Shown piece after piece: positions 15,337-22,762 of a stretch of DNA of 35,462 nucleotides. Made by a program: the position numbers and the translations under genes. Source of the DNA: Rikenella microfusus (GTDB lineage Bacteria > Bacteroidota > Bacteroidia > Bacteroidales > DYQK01); the NCBI GenBank assembly GCA_020719385.1, contig DYQK01000025.1, positions 1 to 35,462 of the forward strand, in the 5' to 3' direction. Below the pieces are notes generated by a model. It was not told the DNA's origin and did not search any database. It saw only the letters and a program-made list of their open reading frames with translations. Each line of letters begins with the position of its first letter. Position 1 is the first letter of the stretch.

Positions 15337-16200
15337 ATGGAAAAACTTAATCTTCCGCCTGAATTTGAAATTTATCGAAGTTTTTTTGAAAAATCGATAT
15401 TAAATTTTGTGAGTATTGAAGCAATTTTGTCTAAAACGACAACACTTTGGGACAGCAAATTGGGTGGTTATCCTTATTTGCCGCAAAATTTTGACTTCCC
15501 AAAAGATTCTAAGGGCAAAAATATAGTTCTCTTGGCTCAAATTAACTTTGAAGAAGTGCCTGAATTGGAATATTACCCCAAAAAAGGAATTTTGCAGTTT
15601 TATATTTCAGGAAGTACTGATTTTTTATACGGTGCAAATTTTGATAATCCGACTTTGCAAAAAAATTTTCGTGTAATTTACTTTGCAGAAATCGAAAAAG
15701 ATGAAACAAAATTGCAAACTGATTTTTCATTTCTCGGAAATTCCGACCAATATTACGAGGAAACGCCATTTGAATTTGCTAATTTGAAAAATGGTACCGC
15801 TTTGAAACTCAATTTCTCACTCGCACAAGAACCCGCAGAGATAAATGATTATCGTTTTGATAAGATTTTGGGAGAAAATACTGATTTTCGAGATGTTTTA
15901 AGTGAAAAATTCGGTGAAAAATATTATGACTTGCTTGATACTTATATAGATTCGTACTCAAGTGCAGGACATAAAATCGGTGGTTATGCCGATTTTACGC
16001 AAGAAGATCCGCGTTCTTATCTGAAAGATGAGGAAAACGAAACTTTTGACAAGGAAAAAGAATGGTTGTTGCTTTTGCAAATCGATTCTGACGAAAATAT
16101 TATGTGGGGAGACGTTGGAATTTGTAATTTTTTCATCAGAAAAAATGATTTGTTGAGTCTAAACTTCGAAAATGTCTGGTATAATTGGGATTGTCATTAA
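15337..16200 (+). CDS. YwqG family protein (DUF1963)
   Basis: 287 residues from ATG 15337. The family pattern is clear along its length: WDSKLGGYPYLPQNFDFP near residues 40-60, LLAQINFEEVPE with PKKGILQFYI, then HKIGGYADFTQEDPR and the C-terminal LLLLQIDSDENIMWGDVG followed by NFFI. YwqG proteins are cytoplasmic, widespread and of unknown biochemical role; no enzyme activity is established as far as I know. The gene stands alone, between a strong terminator and the hairpin at 16235-16262. The family assignment is secure from these motifs; the function is not. Confidence 0.9.
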   Translation: MEKLNLPPEFEIYRSFFEKSILNFVSIEAILSKTTTLWDSKLGGYPYLPQNFDFPKDSKGKNIVLLAQINFEEVPELEYYPKKGILQFYISGSTDFLYGANFDNPTLQKNFRVIYFAEIEKDETKLQTDFSFLGNSDQYYEETPFEFANLKNGTALKLNFSLAQEPAEINDYRFDKILGENTDFRDVLSEKFGEKYYDLLDTYIDSYSSAGHKIGGYADFTQEDPRSYLKDEENETFDKEKEWLLLLQIDSDENIMWGDVGICNFFIRKNDLLSLNFENVWYNWDCH

Positions 16201-16230
16201 ACAAATTTTCACTTGTTACCTAAATGTAAA

Positions 16231-16264
16231 TTACCCCCTTTGCTGAAGACAAAGGGGCTTTTTA
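16231..16264 (+). terminator. Intrinsic terminator; copy 2 of a dispersed inverted repeat
   Basis: CCCCTTTG (16235-16242) pairs with CAAAGGGG (16250-16257) around a 7-nt loop, then CTTTTTATC. It can end the YwqG-family transcript. With flanks TTACCC and CTT-TTA it matches the minus-strand reading of the hairpin at 9-31, differing mainly in the loop and by one extra C. Confidence 0.75.
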
Positions 16265-16426
16265 TCGTTGTGCCAAGAATTTTTCTTGGTTCTTTGAGAG
16301 TATGCTACTTAGGTTTCTTGCGAAACGGTCATCCACAATGCAATTTTTCTCAGAAAATTTTCAAAAAAGCAAAAAATTGTTCACGTTTTTCTGTTGAAAA
16401 TAATTTGGAAAAAAGATGTCTGTTTT
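16265..16426. other. Gene-free spacer with a second hairpin
   Basis: No credible gene. It contains a short hairpin, CCAAGAA (16273-16279) with TTCTTGG (16283-16289), and the near-palindrome GTTTCTTGCGAAAC around 16312-16325. A similar string is found in the loop region of the terminator at 2914-2937. An open frame here (16213-16461) has no promoter or signal and is antisense to the TonB receptor at its end. Confidence 0.5.
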
Positions 16427-18511
16427 TTACTCAAGATTTTCGATGTTTAACACTAAACTGACAATAAAAAATCGGTGTGCTTGCGGCATAATAGAAGTTT
16501 GCCATCCTTGACTGCCAAACCATTCGCCGTTTTCCCAACGTCCTTCGGTGTTTCCTGCGTCTGCGGTGCCGATTCCGGGGTGAAAATATTTTTTGTCAAA
16601 AATATTTTGCACTTTAAACATTATGTCAAGTTTTTTCGAGATTAATCCCAAATAACCGATATTTCCATCGCAGACAAAATACGAATCAATTTTGCGAACA
16701 GGGTTTAAATCAATGGTTTCTCGTTCACCAATAAAGCGCGAGCGAAGGTTTAACATTACATTTTTTGTGAAATAAACCGTTGTTCCGCAATAAATTTTAT
16801 GATTCGACAAATCACCAATGATTCCTTTTTTTATTTTTTGACCTGTTAAATTATCAAATTTTTGTTCTTCTGCGAGCAAATACGTGGAAAAATATGTCCA
16901 AATTTGCCATTTACTCACAAAATCAACAGGTAACGAAAAGTTTAAATGTGCATCAATTCCGACAACATTGCGTTCACCCAAATTTTTTGCCGTATTTACC
17001 ACATTGACAATAGTTTTTTCATTATTCGCATAATACGCACTTACCCAAGACGAGAAATTTTTCGAGGAATAATTGATGTTTAACTCGAAAGTTTGCGATT
17101 TTTCAGGTTCAAGATTGTGTGAAGCACCTAATTTTGTCCAAGCAGAATACAAAGTTCGCGGCGTAGGAATCTGATATGCTTGTCCGTAGAGAATTTTCGT
17201 TACGATTTTTCCGAATCTTGCAACATAACCGCCTCGAAAAGTTGTATTTGTCCCGTATTCAGAGTTGTTGTCGATGCGAAAACCTGCGTTTAAAATGTGA
17301 TTTTCGTTGATAAAATATTTTCCCTGCACATAAGTTCCATAATCTTTCCACATAAAAACATTCGAAACTGACAAAATGTCATTAGAATTAACAGGATAAA
17401 AGTCAGGAGAATCGATATTTGTGTTTTGAGGCGTATGTGTTGTTCCATAATATCCTCTTTGTTTCGTTAAATGTCGTTGTTCAAATTTGATTCCTGCGGT
17501 GAAAAGCAACATTTCTGAAAACTTAAAATCAAAATCTTGCGTAAACAAAAACGAAGAATTGTAAAGCGGCCACAAACTATAATCGACCAGTCGAATCGTA
17601 TGATTCGGCAAAACCGTTTCACCATCAATAACTTTCGAAATTGTGTCGTTATTTTTCACTTCGTACCCTTCAATCCAATCCGCTTTTTCCCAAATTTCAT
17701 TATGAAAACGAAAAAACGTTCGAGAATTGATATTTTTGTGAAGTTGAAAATCTTGTTTTAACCAAATGCTGTAAAAATTTCTGTCAAAAGGCGTGAGAGT
17801 AACTCTGTCGGCAGGAATACTTGTTCCCCAACAAGCAGACATATTAAAAAGTTGAAACCCAAATTCGGTTTTATTGTACCCGATTCGAAGGTCAACGGTG
17901 AAATTTCGCTGCGGCGATTTTATTTTTCCATCAGGAAACAAAGATTTCGCAATATCGCCCCACAAAAGTGTGTCGGTGTAAAGTTTTGAACTTGTGCAAT
18001 GCGAATCATCATAATTGACGATGTCGGTTAAATCGCCGCTTTCGAAACGTGTCGCAAGACGAGTAAAAAACTTTCCTTTCTGAATATTTATAGAATAATC
18101 GCCGATAAAATATCCGTCAGTATTTCCTGAAGTGGTTGAATACAAAGAGATTCCGTTTTTATTTTGCGAACTTTTTGTGATAATATTAATCACGCCCATA
18201 AAAGCATTTGCTCCATAAACTGACGAAACTGGTCCGTAAACAATTTCCACTTTGTTGATGTAACTCAATGGAATTGAAGTAATGACAGGAATATTGTTGT
18301 AATACAATTCATTTTGCGTCATTCCGTCAATCATAAAAAGATACGGCTGGCTGAACGTAGTTCGATAACCTCGCCAATAATTTGCGACTTTAAATTCGCA
18401 GTACAAACGCGAGATGTCCATTCCGGGCAAATCATTGAGGATTTCTGAAAAATCGTTATAACCGCGTTCCTGAAAATCTTTTTGCGTCAAAACAATAACG
18501 GTTGCAGGCAC
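16427..18511 (-). CDS. TonB-dependent receptor, plug and barrel (downstream part of a frameshifted gene)
   Basis: About 694 residues, open from GTG 18511. It begins exactly at the plug domain: VPATVIVLTQKDFQERGY, then LPGMDISR, GYRTTFSQPYLFMIDGM, and VEIVYGPVSSVYGANAFMGV, all signatures of TonB-dependent receptors. The rest is the 22-strand-type barrel with many alternating beta segments. The missing N-terminal piece lies in another frame just upstream (18487-18882), one base out of register; restoring one T in the run at 18517-18519 joins them into a normal ~818-residue receptor. Such receptors import siderophores, vitamin B12 or glycans using TonB energy; no neighbouring gene indicates the substrate. 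Either a broken gene or a sequence error. Confidence 0.88.
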   Translation of the reverse strand: MPATVIVLTQKDFQERGYNDFSEILNDLPGMDISRLYCEFKVANYWRGYRTTFSQPYLFMIDGMTQNELYYNNIPVITSIPLSYINKVEIVYGPVSSVYGANAFMGVINIITKSSQNKNGISLYSTTSGNTDGYFIGDYSINIQKGKFFTRLATRFESGDLTDIVNYDDSHCTSSKLYTDTLLWGDIAKSLFPDGKIKSPQRNFTVDLRIGYNKTEFGFQLFNMSACWGTSIPADRVTLTPFDRNFYSIWLKQDFQLHKNINSRTFFRFHNEIWEKADWIEGYEVKNNDTISKVIDGETVLPNHTIRLVDYSLWPLYNSSFLFTQDFDFKFSEMLLFTAGIKFEQRHLTKQRGYYGTTHTPQNTNIDSPDFYPVNSNDILSVSNVFMWKDYGTYVQGKYFINENHILNAGFRIDNNSEYGTNTTFRGGYVARFGKIVTKILYGQAYQIPTPRTLYSAWTKLGASHNLEPEKSQTFELNINYSSKNFSSWVSAYYANNEKTIVNVVNTAKNLGERNVVGIDAHLNFSLPVDFVSKWQIWTYFSTYLLAEEQKFDNLTGQKIKKGIIGDLSNHKIYCGTTVYFTKNVMLNLRSRFIGERETIDLNPVRKIDSYFVCDGNIGYLGLISKKLDIMFKVQNIFDKKYFHPGIGTADAGNTEGRWENGEWFGSQGWQTSIMPQAHRFFIVSLVLNIENLE

Positions 18512-18882
18512 ATCCGAAAGTTTTCCCGAACATTGGTCGCCGAAATGACTTCGATTTGAGCCAATTCCTCAAGACTTAACTCGAAAATATCTTTAACATC
18601 ATAAATCGAAGTTAACGTAATATTCACTACATCACCTGAAACTTCAACTTCCTGCACTCGAAACTCTTTTTTCGAAAACTCAAGCGTCTTTTTTCCTTCA
18701 GGAATTGCGATGGAATATTTACCTTCAGAATTCGTAAATGTCTCGTTGTTTGAAAATTTCACAGAAACTCTCACATCAACAACAGGATTTCCCGATTTAT
18801 CAGAAATTGTACCTGTAACATTTTTTTGTGCAAAAACAAAATTCGCAGAAAAAATTAATAGAAAAAGTAAGAAATTTTTCAT
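18487..18882 (-). CDS. TonB-dependent receptor, N-terminal part (upstream part of a frameshifted gene)
   Basis: 131 residues. A signal peptide (MKNFLLFLLIFSANFVFAQ) is followed by a carboxypeptidase-regulatory-like domain (~20-92: VTGTISDKSGNPVVDVRV ... TNSEGKYSIAIPEG), the usual N-terminal module of Bacteroidota TonB receptors. It reads on into LEELAQIEVISATNVRENF, the lead-in to the plug domain, and then leaves frame: the last ~10 residues (MCLQPLLF) are nonsense. The natural continuation SDVPATV is found in the next frame. The start is supported by a perfect promoter (18914-18943). On its own this product would be a truncated secreted fragment. Confidence 0.85.
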   Translation of the reverse strand: MKNFLLFLLIFSANFVFAQKNVTGTISDKSGNPVVDVRVSVKFSNNETFTNSEGKYSIAIPEGKKTLEFSKKEFRVQEVEVSGDVVNITLTSIYDVKDIFELSLEELAQIEVISATNVRENFRMCLQPLLF

Positions 18883-18913
18883 TTTTGTCTTTATTTTAAG
18901 TTTAAACTTCGTA

Positions 18914-18943
18914 CAAAGATAAAAACTTTTTCTCCTTTTGCAA
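18914..18943 (-). promoter_or_regulatory. Promoter of the TonB-dependent receptor gene
   Basis: On the minus strand TTG (18943-18941), 19 nt, TATCTTTG (18921-18914). It is 31 bp before the ATG at 18882. Confidence 0.68.
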
Positions 18944-19027
18944 GAAAAAACTCACTGAAGTTGCAAAATTTAGGGTTGAAGTTGCAAAAAACGAAGTTGA
19001 AATTGTTTTGTAAAACACAAATTTTTT

Positions 19028-19999
19028 TCACTTATTTCGCGAAACGGTGTAATTTACCAATTCTATCAACGATTCTTTCGCAGAATTATCTGAAAATTTT
19101 TTCAAAATATCCAGCGATTCTTGTTTATAAAAATTCATTTTCTCGACAGAATATTCCAAACCACCTTTAAAATGCACAAAATCAATAACTTCCTTAATTT
19201 TTCGTCTGTCTTTGTTATGATGTTTAACGATGTCTAAGATTTTTTTCTTTTCAGAATACGTAGAATTTTTTAAACTAAAAATCAAGGGTAAAGTCAATTT
19301 TTTCTCTTGAATATCGTTTGCTGCAGGTTTTCCTGTCAAATTATTAGGTTGATAATCAAAAATATCGTCTTTTATTTGAAACGCAATACCGACATTTTCT
19401 CCGAATTTTTTTAATAAATTTATCTTTTCAACATCAGCACCTGCCGAGAGAGCGCCGCCGGCGGTGCAAGACGCAATTAAAACGGCTGTTTTTTTGCGAA
19501 TTATCTCGAAATAAATCTCTTCGGTAACGTTTAAACGTCTTGCTTTCTCAATTTGTATCAACTCGCCTTCAGCCATTTCGCGTACTGCTTCGGAAAAAAT
19601 TTTCAACAACTCCAATTCGTTTTGCGAAACGGCTAACAATAAACCTTTCGAGAGAAAGAAATCGCCGACTAAGACAGAAATTTTCGATTTCCAAAGTGCA
19701 TTTATAGAGAAAAGTCCTCTTCTTTGATAAGATTCGTCGACAACGTCATCGTGAATCAAAGTTGCGGTGTGCAACAACTCTATCAATGAAGCGGCAGTAT
19801 AAGTTGATTCGGTGATTTTTCCGACCATTGCGGCGGTGAGAAAAACAAATATTGGGCGAATTTGTTTGCCTTTTTGTCGAAAAATATAATTTGTAATCAC
19901 ATCCAAGAGCGGCACAGAACTTTTGGCAGATTGCCGAAAATGTGTCTCAAAACGCTTCAAATGCTCGGCAATAGGAGACTGAATTTTTTCTATTGACAT
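19028..19999 (-). CDS. Long-chain polyprenyl diphosphate synthase
   Basis: 323-residue cytoplasmic trans-prenyltransferase that condenses isopentenyl diphosphate units onto an allylic primer. Both aspartate-rich motifs are present: DDVVD (84-88) and DDIFD (211-215); GKQIRP (44-49) binds IPP. The fifth residue before the first motif is Ala79 rather than an aromatic residue, which in this family allows long products, consistent with an octaprenyl- or heptaprenyl-type synthase (IspB-like) supplying the menaquinone side chain. The exact chain length cannot be read from sequence. Its ATG lies 9 nt after the stop of the radical SAM gene, so the two form an operon transcribed from 21039-21072. Confidence 0.9.
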   Translation of the reverse strand: MSIEKIQSPIAEHLKRFETHFRQSAKSSVPLLDVITNYIFRQKGKQIRPIFVFLTAAMVGKITESTYTAASLIELLHTATLIHDDVVDESYQRRGLFSINALWKSKISVLVGDFFLSKGLLLAVSQNELELLKIFSEAVREMAEGELIQIEKARRLNVTEEIYFEIIRKKTAVLIASCTAGGALSAGADVEKINLLKKFGENVGIAFQIKDDIFDYQPNNLTGKPAANDIQEKKLTLPLIFSLKNSTYSEKKKILDIVKHHNKDRRKIKEVIDFVHFKGGLEYSVEKMNFYKQESLDILKKFSDNSAKESLIELVNYTVSRNK

Positions 20000-20008
20000 C
20001 GTTTTCGT

Positions 20009-21013
20009 TTAATATTCAACAATTTTATTTCCACAAAATTGACAATTTCCCTGAACAGTAATTCCTGACAAATACGTGGAATAACCCTCGCGTGAAATAG
20101 CAATTTTCCCACATTTGTCGCAAGTTGTGTCGTTGCCTTTGTTCAACAAAGTATTTCCTAAGTAAACAAATTTTAAATATTTCGAAGCAATTTCGTATAA
20201 TTTTAACAAAGTTGGAATCGGCGTTTCAGGAATATTCATTTTATAACGCGGGAAATATCGAGAAATATGCAAAACCGTTTTATTGCCCAACTCTGCAGAA
20301 ATCCATTGAGACATTTCCTCAAAAACTTTTTCGTCATCGTTTAAAGTCGGAATAATTAAACAAGTTATTTCGAGATGTTTTTTACTTTTTCGTATAGTTT
20401 TCAATGTATTTTTTACATTTTCGAGTTTCGAAAACGTAATTTGTTTGTAAAAATCATCCGAGAAAGACTTCAAATCGATGTTAAACGCATCGCAAACTTC
20501 CAACATCTCAAGCAACGGTTTTTCATTGATATATCCATTTGAGACAACAACATTTTTCAAATTCTTGGTTTTTGCCATTTTGGCAGTGTCAAGCACAAAT
20601 TCAAAATTCACGGTTGGCTCGTTGTACGTATACGCAATACCGATGTTATCGCTTCTTTTTGTGGCAAGTTCAACAATTTCTTTGACCGAATGATGATATA
20701 AATTTTCATATTCCAGCGCAGAACGCTGCGATATTTCGCTATTTTGACAAAATAAACATTTCAAATTGCAACCAACACTTCCGATGGAAAAAATTTTTTT
20801 CCCCGAATGAAAATGATACAATGGTTTTTTCTCGACAGGGTCGAAATGTGCGGCAGAAATCTTCCCGTATGTTTCTGCGTACAAAATTCCATTTTCGTTT
20901 TTTCGAATCTTGCAAATTCCATATTTGTTCGGCGAAATAAAACAAACATTCGGACATAAGTCGCAGCGAATGGTTTTATTTTCTAAAGTTTGATAAAAAA
21001 GTGCTTCGTGCAT
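20009..21013 (-). CDS. amrS: AmmeMemoRadiSam system radical SAM enzyme
   Basis: 334 residues. The radical SAM cluster motif is GCNLKCLFCQ (C82, C86, C89). An N-terminal cysteine set CDLCPNVC (C17, C20, C24) plus C34 and a C-terminal CDKC/CQFC pair (C298, C301, C324, C327) look like metal-binding ribbons. This layout, with the start RCDLCPNVCFI and the segment YTYNEPTVNFEF, is that of the radical SAM member of the AmmeMemoRadiSam set, whose usual partners are a Memo-like dioxygenase-fold protein and an AMMECR1-like protein. Neither partner is in the window. It has homology to pyruvate formate-lyase activating enzymes, but the extra cysteines argue against that label. First gene of an operon with the polyprenyl synthase. 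Confidence 0.88.
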   Translation of the reverse strand: MHEALFYQTLENKTIRCDLCPNVCFISPNKYGICKIRKNENGILYAETYGKISAAHFDPVEKKPLYHFHSGKKIFSIGSVGCNLKCLFCQNSEISQRSALEYENLYHHSVKEIVELATKRSDNIGIAYTYNEPTVNFEFVLDTAKMAKTKNLKNVVVSNGYINEKPLLEMLEVCDAFNIDLKSFSDDFYKQITFSKLENVKNTLKTIRKSKKHLEITCLIIPTLNDDEKVFEEMSQWISAELGNKTVLHISRYFPRYKMNIPETPIPTLLKLYEIASKYLKFVYLGNTLLNKGNDTTCDKCGKIAISREGYSTYLSGITVQGNCQFCGNKIVEY

Positions 21014-21038
21014 AAAAAATTTTTTTCGAAAATCTTTG

Positions 21039-21072
21039 CAAAATTAACAAAAAATTTCTATTTTTTATCAAA
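21039..21072 (-). promoter_or_regulatory. Promoter of the amrS-polyprenyl synthase operon
   Basis: On the minus strand TTTG (21072-21069), 22 nt, TAATTTTG (21046-21039). The -7 box matches; the spacer is at the long end. It is 25 bp before ATG 21013. Confidence 0.5.
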
Positions 21073-21157
21073 ATTAAAAAATTTTATCCAAATTTTGAAA
21101 ATTTTATTTTTTTGCACGTTTTTTGTTTTGAGAAAAGAAATTAAAAAATTTTTTTTT

Positions 21158-21559
21158 ATGAAAATTTATGAGAGTCTTTATATGAAATTAAATTATTTCG
21201 CTTCGGAATCGTTGTTAAATTTGCAATGGAACTCGCAATTTATCGGACTTTCTGACGAGATTTATAAAAAAGAATTGTTGGAATGTTTGTTTTGGTGTAA
21301 AAAATTGAGACCGAAGAAAATTTTTATTGATTTTTCGAGATTTAACGAAATACCTTCTTGGGAGATTCGTGAATGGGCATTAGATTTATTTTTCCCGACA
21401 ATTTTGCGGTTGAGTACGAAGAAAGTTGCGATTTGTGTTAAATATTCCGAGTTGCAAAATTTTGACATTCGACAAACATTTTCCAATGAAAATTCACTTT
21501 CTCTGCAAACGCGTTATTTTCATAATGAAACGCAGGCGGCGTATTGGTTAGGCAGGTAA
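21158..21559 (+). CDS. STAS/SEC14-like domain protein
   Basis: 133 residues from ATG 21158; the frame is open 56 codons further upstream, but that stretch is extremely Lys/Phe-rich, overlaps the amrS promoter on the other strand and looks non-coding. The order of segments (LNLQWNSQFIGLSDEIYKKE, then LRPKKIFIDFSRFN, PSWEIREWALDLFFP, STKKVAICV, and the end LQTRYFHNETQAAYWL) matches the small single-domain STAS/SEC14-like proteins common in Bacteroidota. These have an alpha/beta fold related to anti-sigma factor antagonists, but no phosphorylatable Ser is obvious here. Cytoplasmic; role unknown. It has its own terminator; no consensus promoter is seen. Confidence 0.72.
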   Translation: MKIYESLYMKLNYFASESLLNLQWNSQFIGLSDEIYKKELLECLFWCKKLRPKKIFIDFSRFNEIPSWEIREWALDLFFPTILRLSTKKVAICVKYSELQNFDIRQTFSNENSLSLQTRYFHNETQAAYWLGR

Positions 21560-21565
21560 AAACAA

Positions 21566-21597
21566 AAAACTTTGTTCGCAAGAACGAAGTTTTTTTA
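21566..21597. terminator. Bidirectional intrinsic terminator
   Basis: A 12-bp stem (21566-21577 with 21582-21593, one G·T pair) and a GCAA tetraloop, with T-runs on both strands. It lies between the convergent STAS-like and papain-like protease genes. Confidence 0.85.
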
Positions 21598-21647
21598 TAA
21601 AAAATGAGGGTGGAAAAACGTTTGTTGTCTGTGCTTCAGTTAGACGG

Positions 21648-22487
21648 TTAGTTTAAGATGTAAGCTTCTTGCCAAACCTTAGTAACTAAATTATAAGAGA
21701 TCCAGCCAAAACCACTGGTAGCCCAGCTTGTGCCCCATGAGTTCATTACTTTGAATGCTTGCTTTGCGTCATCATAACCAACAACGCAATAGCAATGTCC
21801 GCCCATGCTTTTGCCTTTTACGGTAGTTTGAATTTGGTTGTTGCCCAAATACATAAAACTGCTATAAACAGGTCCTGCTACGACTACAGCTTTTCCGTTT
21901 GCTAATTGGGTTTTGATTGCAGTTGCTGTGAGAGAAACTCGTGTGTAACTTGCAATTTTGTTTGCTGCTGCTTCTTGTTGTTGTTGAGCGTTAGGCATTG
22001 TGCTGCATCCGTTTGTGCTGCTGTATGGCATTGTTGCCCATGTGCAAGCACCTTGATTTTTCAATAAATCTAACGCATAAGTAACATAAGAACCGCCGTC
22101 GCAACTTCCGATTTTAATTTGGTTGTAAACGTACTCTGGAGAAAAAATGTTGGTGTTATAACTGTAAGAAGTTCCACCTTTGAGAACGCTGCGAGCAGCG
22201 TATGTTGTTCCCCATGCTGTACAAGAACCTTCGCTTCCTTGGTCTCCAATAGGAGGACAATTTAACGAAAAGGAAGTTGGCAATGCTTTTAAAGTTACTG
22301 TTTCTGCCAAAGGAATACTTTCATATTCAGCGGTTGGCAACATTTTGCAACCCATATTATAAACAGCTTGACTGGAGGTTGGCTCATTGACGAGTGTACC
22401 GTTGTCATTTTTTTCGCAAGAATTGAACAAGGTTATTACTAAACCAAGAATTACGAGCGAAGATAAGAAACCGAGAACTTTTTTCAT
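21648..22487 (-). CDS. Papain-like (C1 family) cysteine protease lipoprotein
   Basis: 279 residues. The lipoprotein signal ends LFNSC (Cys24), so it is probably anchored on the outside of a membrane. The C1 peptidase catalytic set is complete: oxyanion Q83 and nucleophile C89 in GDQGSEGSCTAW, H231 in GGHCYCVVGYDD, and N249 in VMNSWGTSWATSGFGWISY. Length after the signal (~255) fits a catalytic domain with only a short N-terminal region (~25-70), so there is little space for an inhibitory propeptide. Likely degrades external protein or peptide. It has a strong promoter with a ~110-nt leader and shares a bidirectional terminator. Confident family call; substrate unknown. Confidence 0.92.
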   Translation of the reverse strand: MKKVLGFLSSLVILGLVITLFNSCEKNDNGTLVNEPTSSQAVYNMGCKMLPTAEYESIPLAETVTLKALPTSFSLNCPPIGDQGSEGSCTAWGTTYAARSVLKGGTSYSYNTNIFSPEYVYNQIKIGSCDGGSYVTYALDLLKNQGACTWATMPYSSTNGCSTMPNAQQQQEAAANKIASYTRVSLTATAIKTQLANGKAVVVAGPVYSSFMYLGNNQIQTTVKGKSMGGHCYCVVGYDDAKQAFKVMNSWGTSWATSGFGWISYNLVTKVWQEAYILN

Positions 22488-22600
22488 TCGAAAATGTTTG
22501 TGAGGTTAATGTTTGAAAATTGATTCTTTACAAATTAATTGTGAAAAAAGTCTGCTCAAAACACTAAGGCAACACAATTTTATTCCATCCTTCATCGTTG

Positions 22601-22632
22601 CAAATATAAATAAACTTTTCCTGTTTTCCAAA
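22601..22632 (-). promoter_or_regulatory. Promoter of the papain-like protease gene
   Basis: On the minus strand TTTG (22632-22629), 20 nt, TATATTTG (22608-22601). A full consensus match. It implies a ~110-nt untranslated leader before ATG 22487 with no obvious structure. Confidence 0.65.
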
Positions 22633-22696
22633 TTTTTTCTCAATTATTTTCATTTTTTCTCAATATTTTTTTTAAAAACATAATTCGTTAAAAATC

Positions 22697-22739
22697 AAAA
22701 GTTTAGAATTAAAAAATAAAATTTTAACTCTAAACTTTT
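22697..22739 (-). terminator. Intrinsic terminator of the flotillin-like operon
   Basis: AAAAGTTTAGA (22697-22707) pairs with TCTAAACTTTT (22729-22739). After one mismatch the stem continues with TTAAAA/TTTTAA around a 7-nt loop. It lies 23 nt after the stop of the downstream flotillin gene; on the minus strand it runs into GATTTTTAACG. Confidence 0.75.
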
Positions 22740-22762
22740 CTTAATTTTTGTTAAATATTCTT

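Noticed and set aside
2914-16330. Shared CTTGCGAAACGGT string at ~2923 and ~16315 as a second dispersed repeat
   Set aside because: The match is under 20 bp, and GCGAAACGG-like strings also occur inside coding regions here; not strong enough to claim.
16213-16461. 82-codon open frame after the YwqG gene
   Set aside because: It begins at a TTG inside a spacer with two hairpins, has no promoter or signal, runs antisense into the TonB receptor, and its translation is basic and low in recognisable structure.
18487-18530. Programmed -1 ribosomal frameshift in the TonB receptor
   Set aside because: The shift direction would fit, but the site (GAA AAC TTT CGG) is not a canonical slippery heptamer and no strong downstream stem is evident; mutation or sequence error is simpler.
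18955-19010. Short repeated motif TGAAGTTGCAAAA between the TonB receptor and polyprenyl synthase genes
   Set aside because: Only two full copies in an AT-rich spacer; too short and imperfect to claim as an operator array.
20009-21013. Pyruvate formate-lyase activating enzyme
   Set aside because: The radical SAM core is similar, but the N-terminal Cys cluster and the C-terminal zinc-ribbon-like pairs match the AmmeMemoRadiSam type, and no formate-lyase gene is nearby.
20990-21157. 56-codon N-terminal extension of the STAS/SEC14-like protein
   Set aside because: It is made almost only of Lys, Phe, Leu and Ile from A/T runs, overlaps the minus-strand amrS start and promoter, and the homologous domain begins after ATG 21158.
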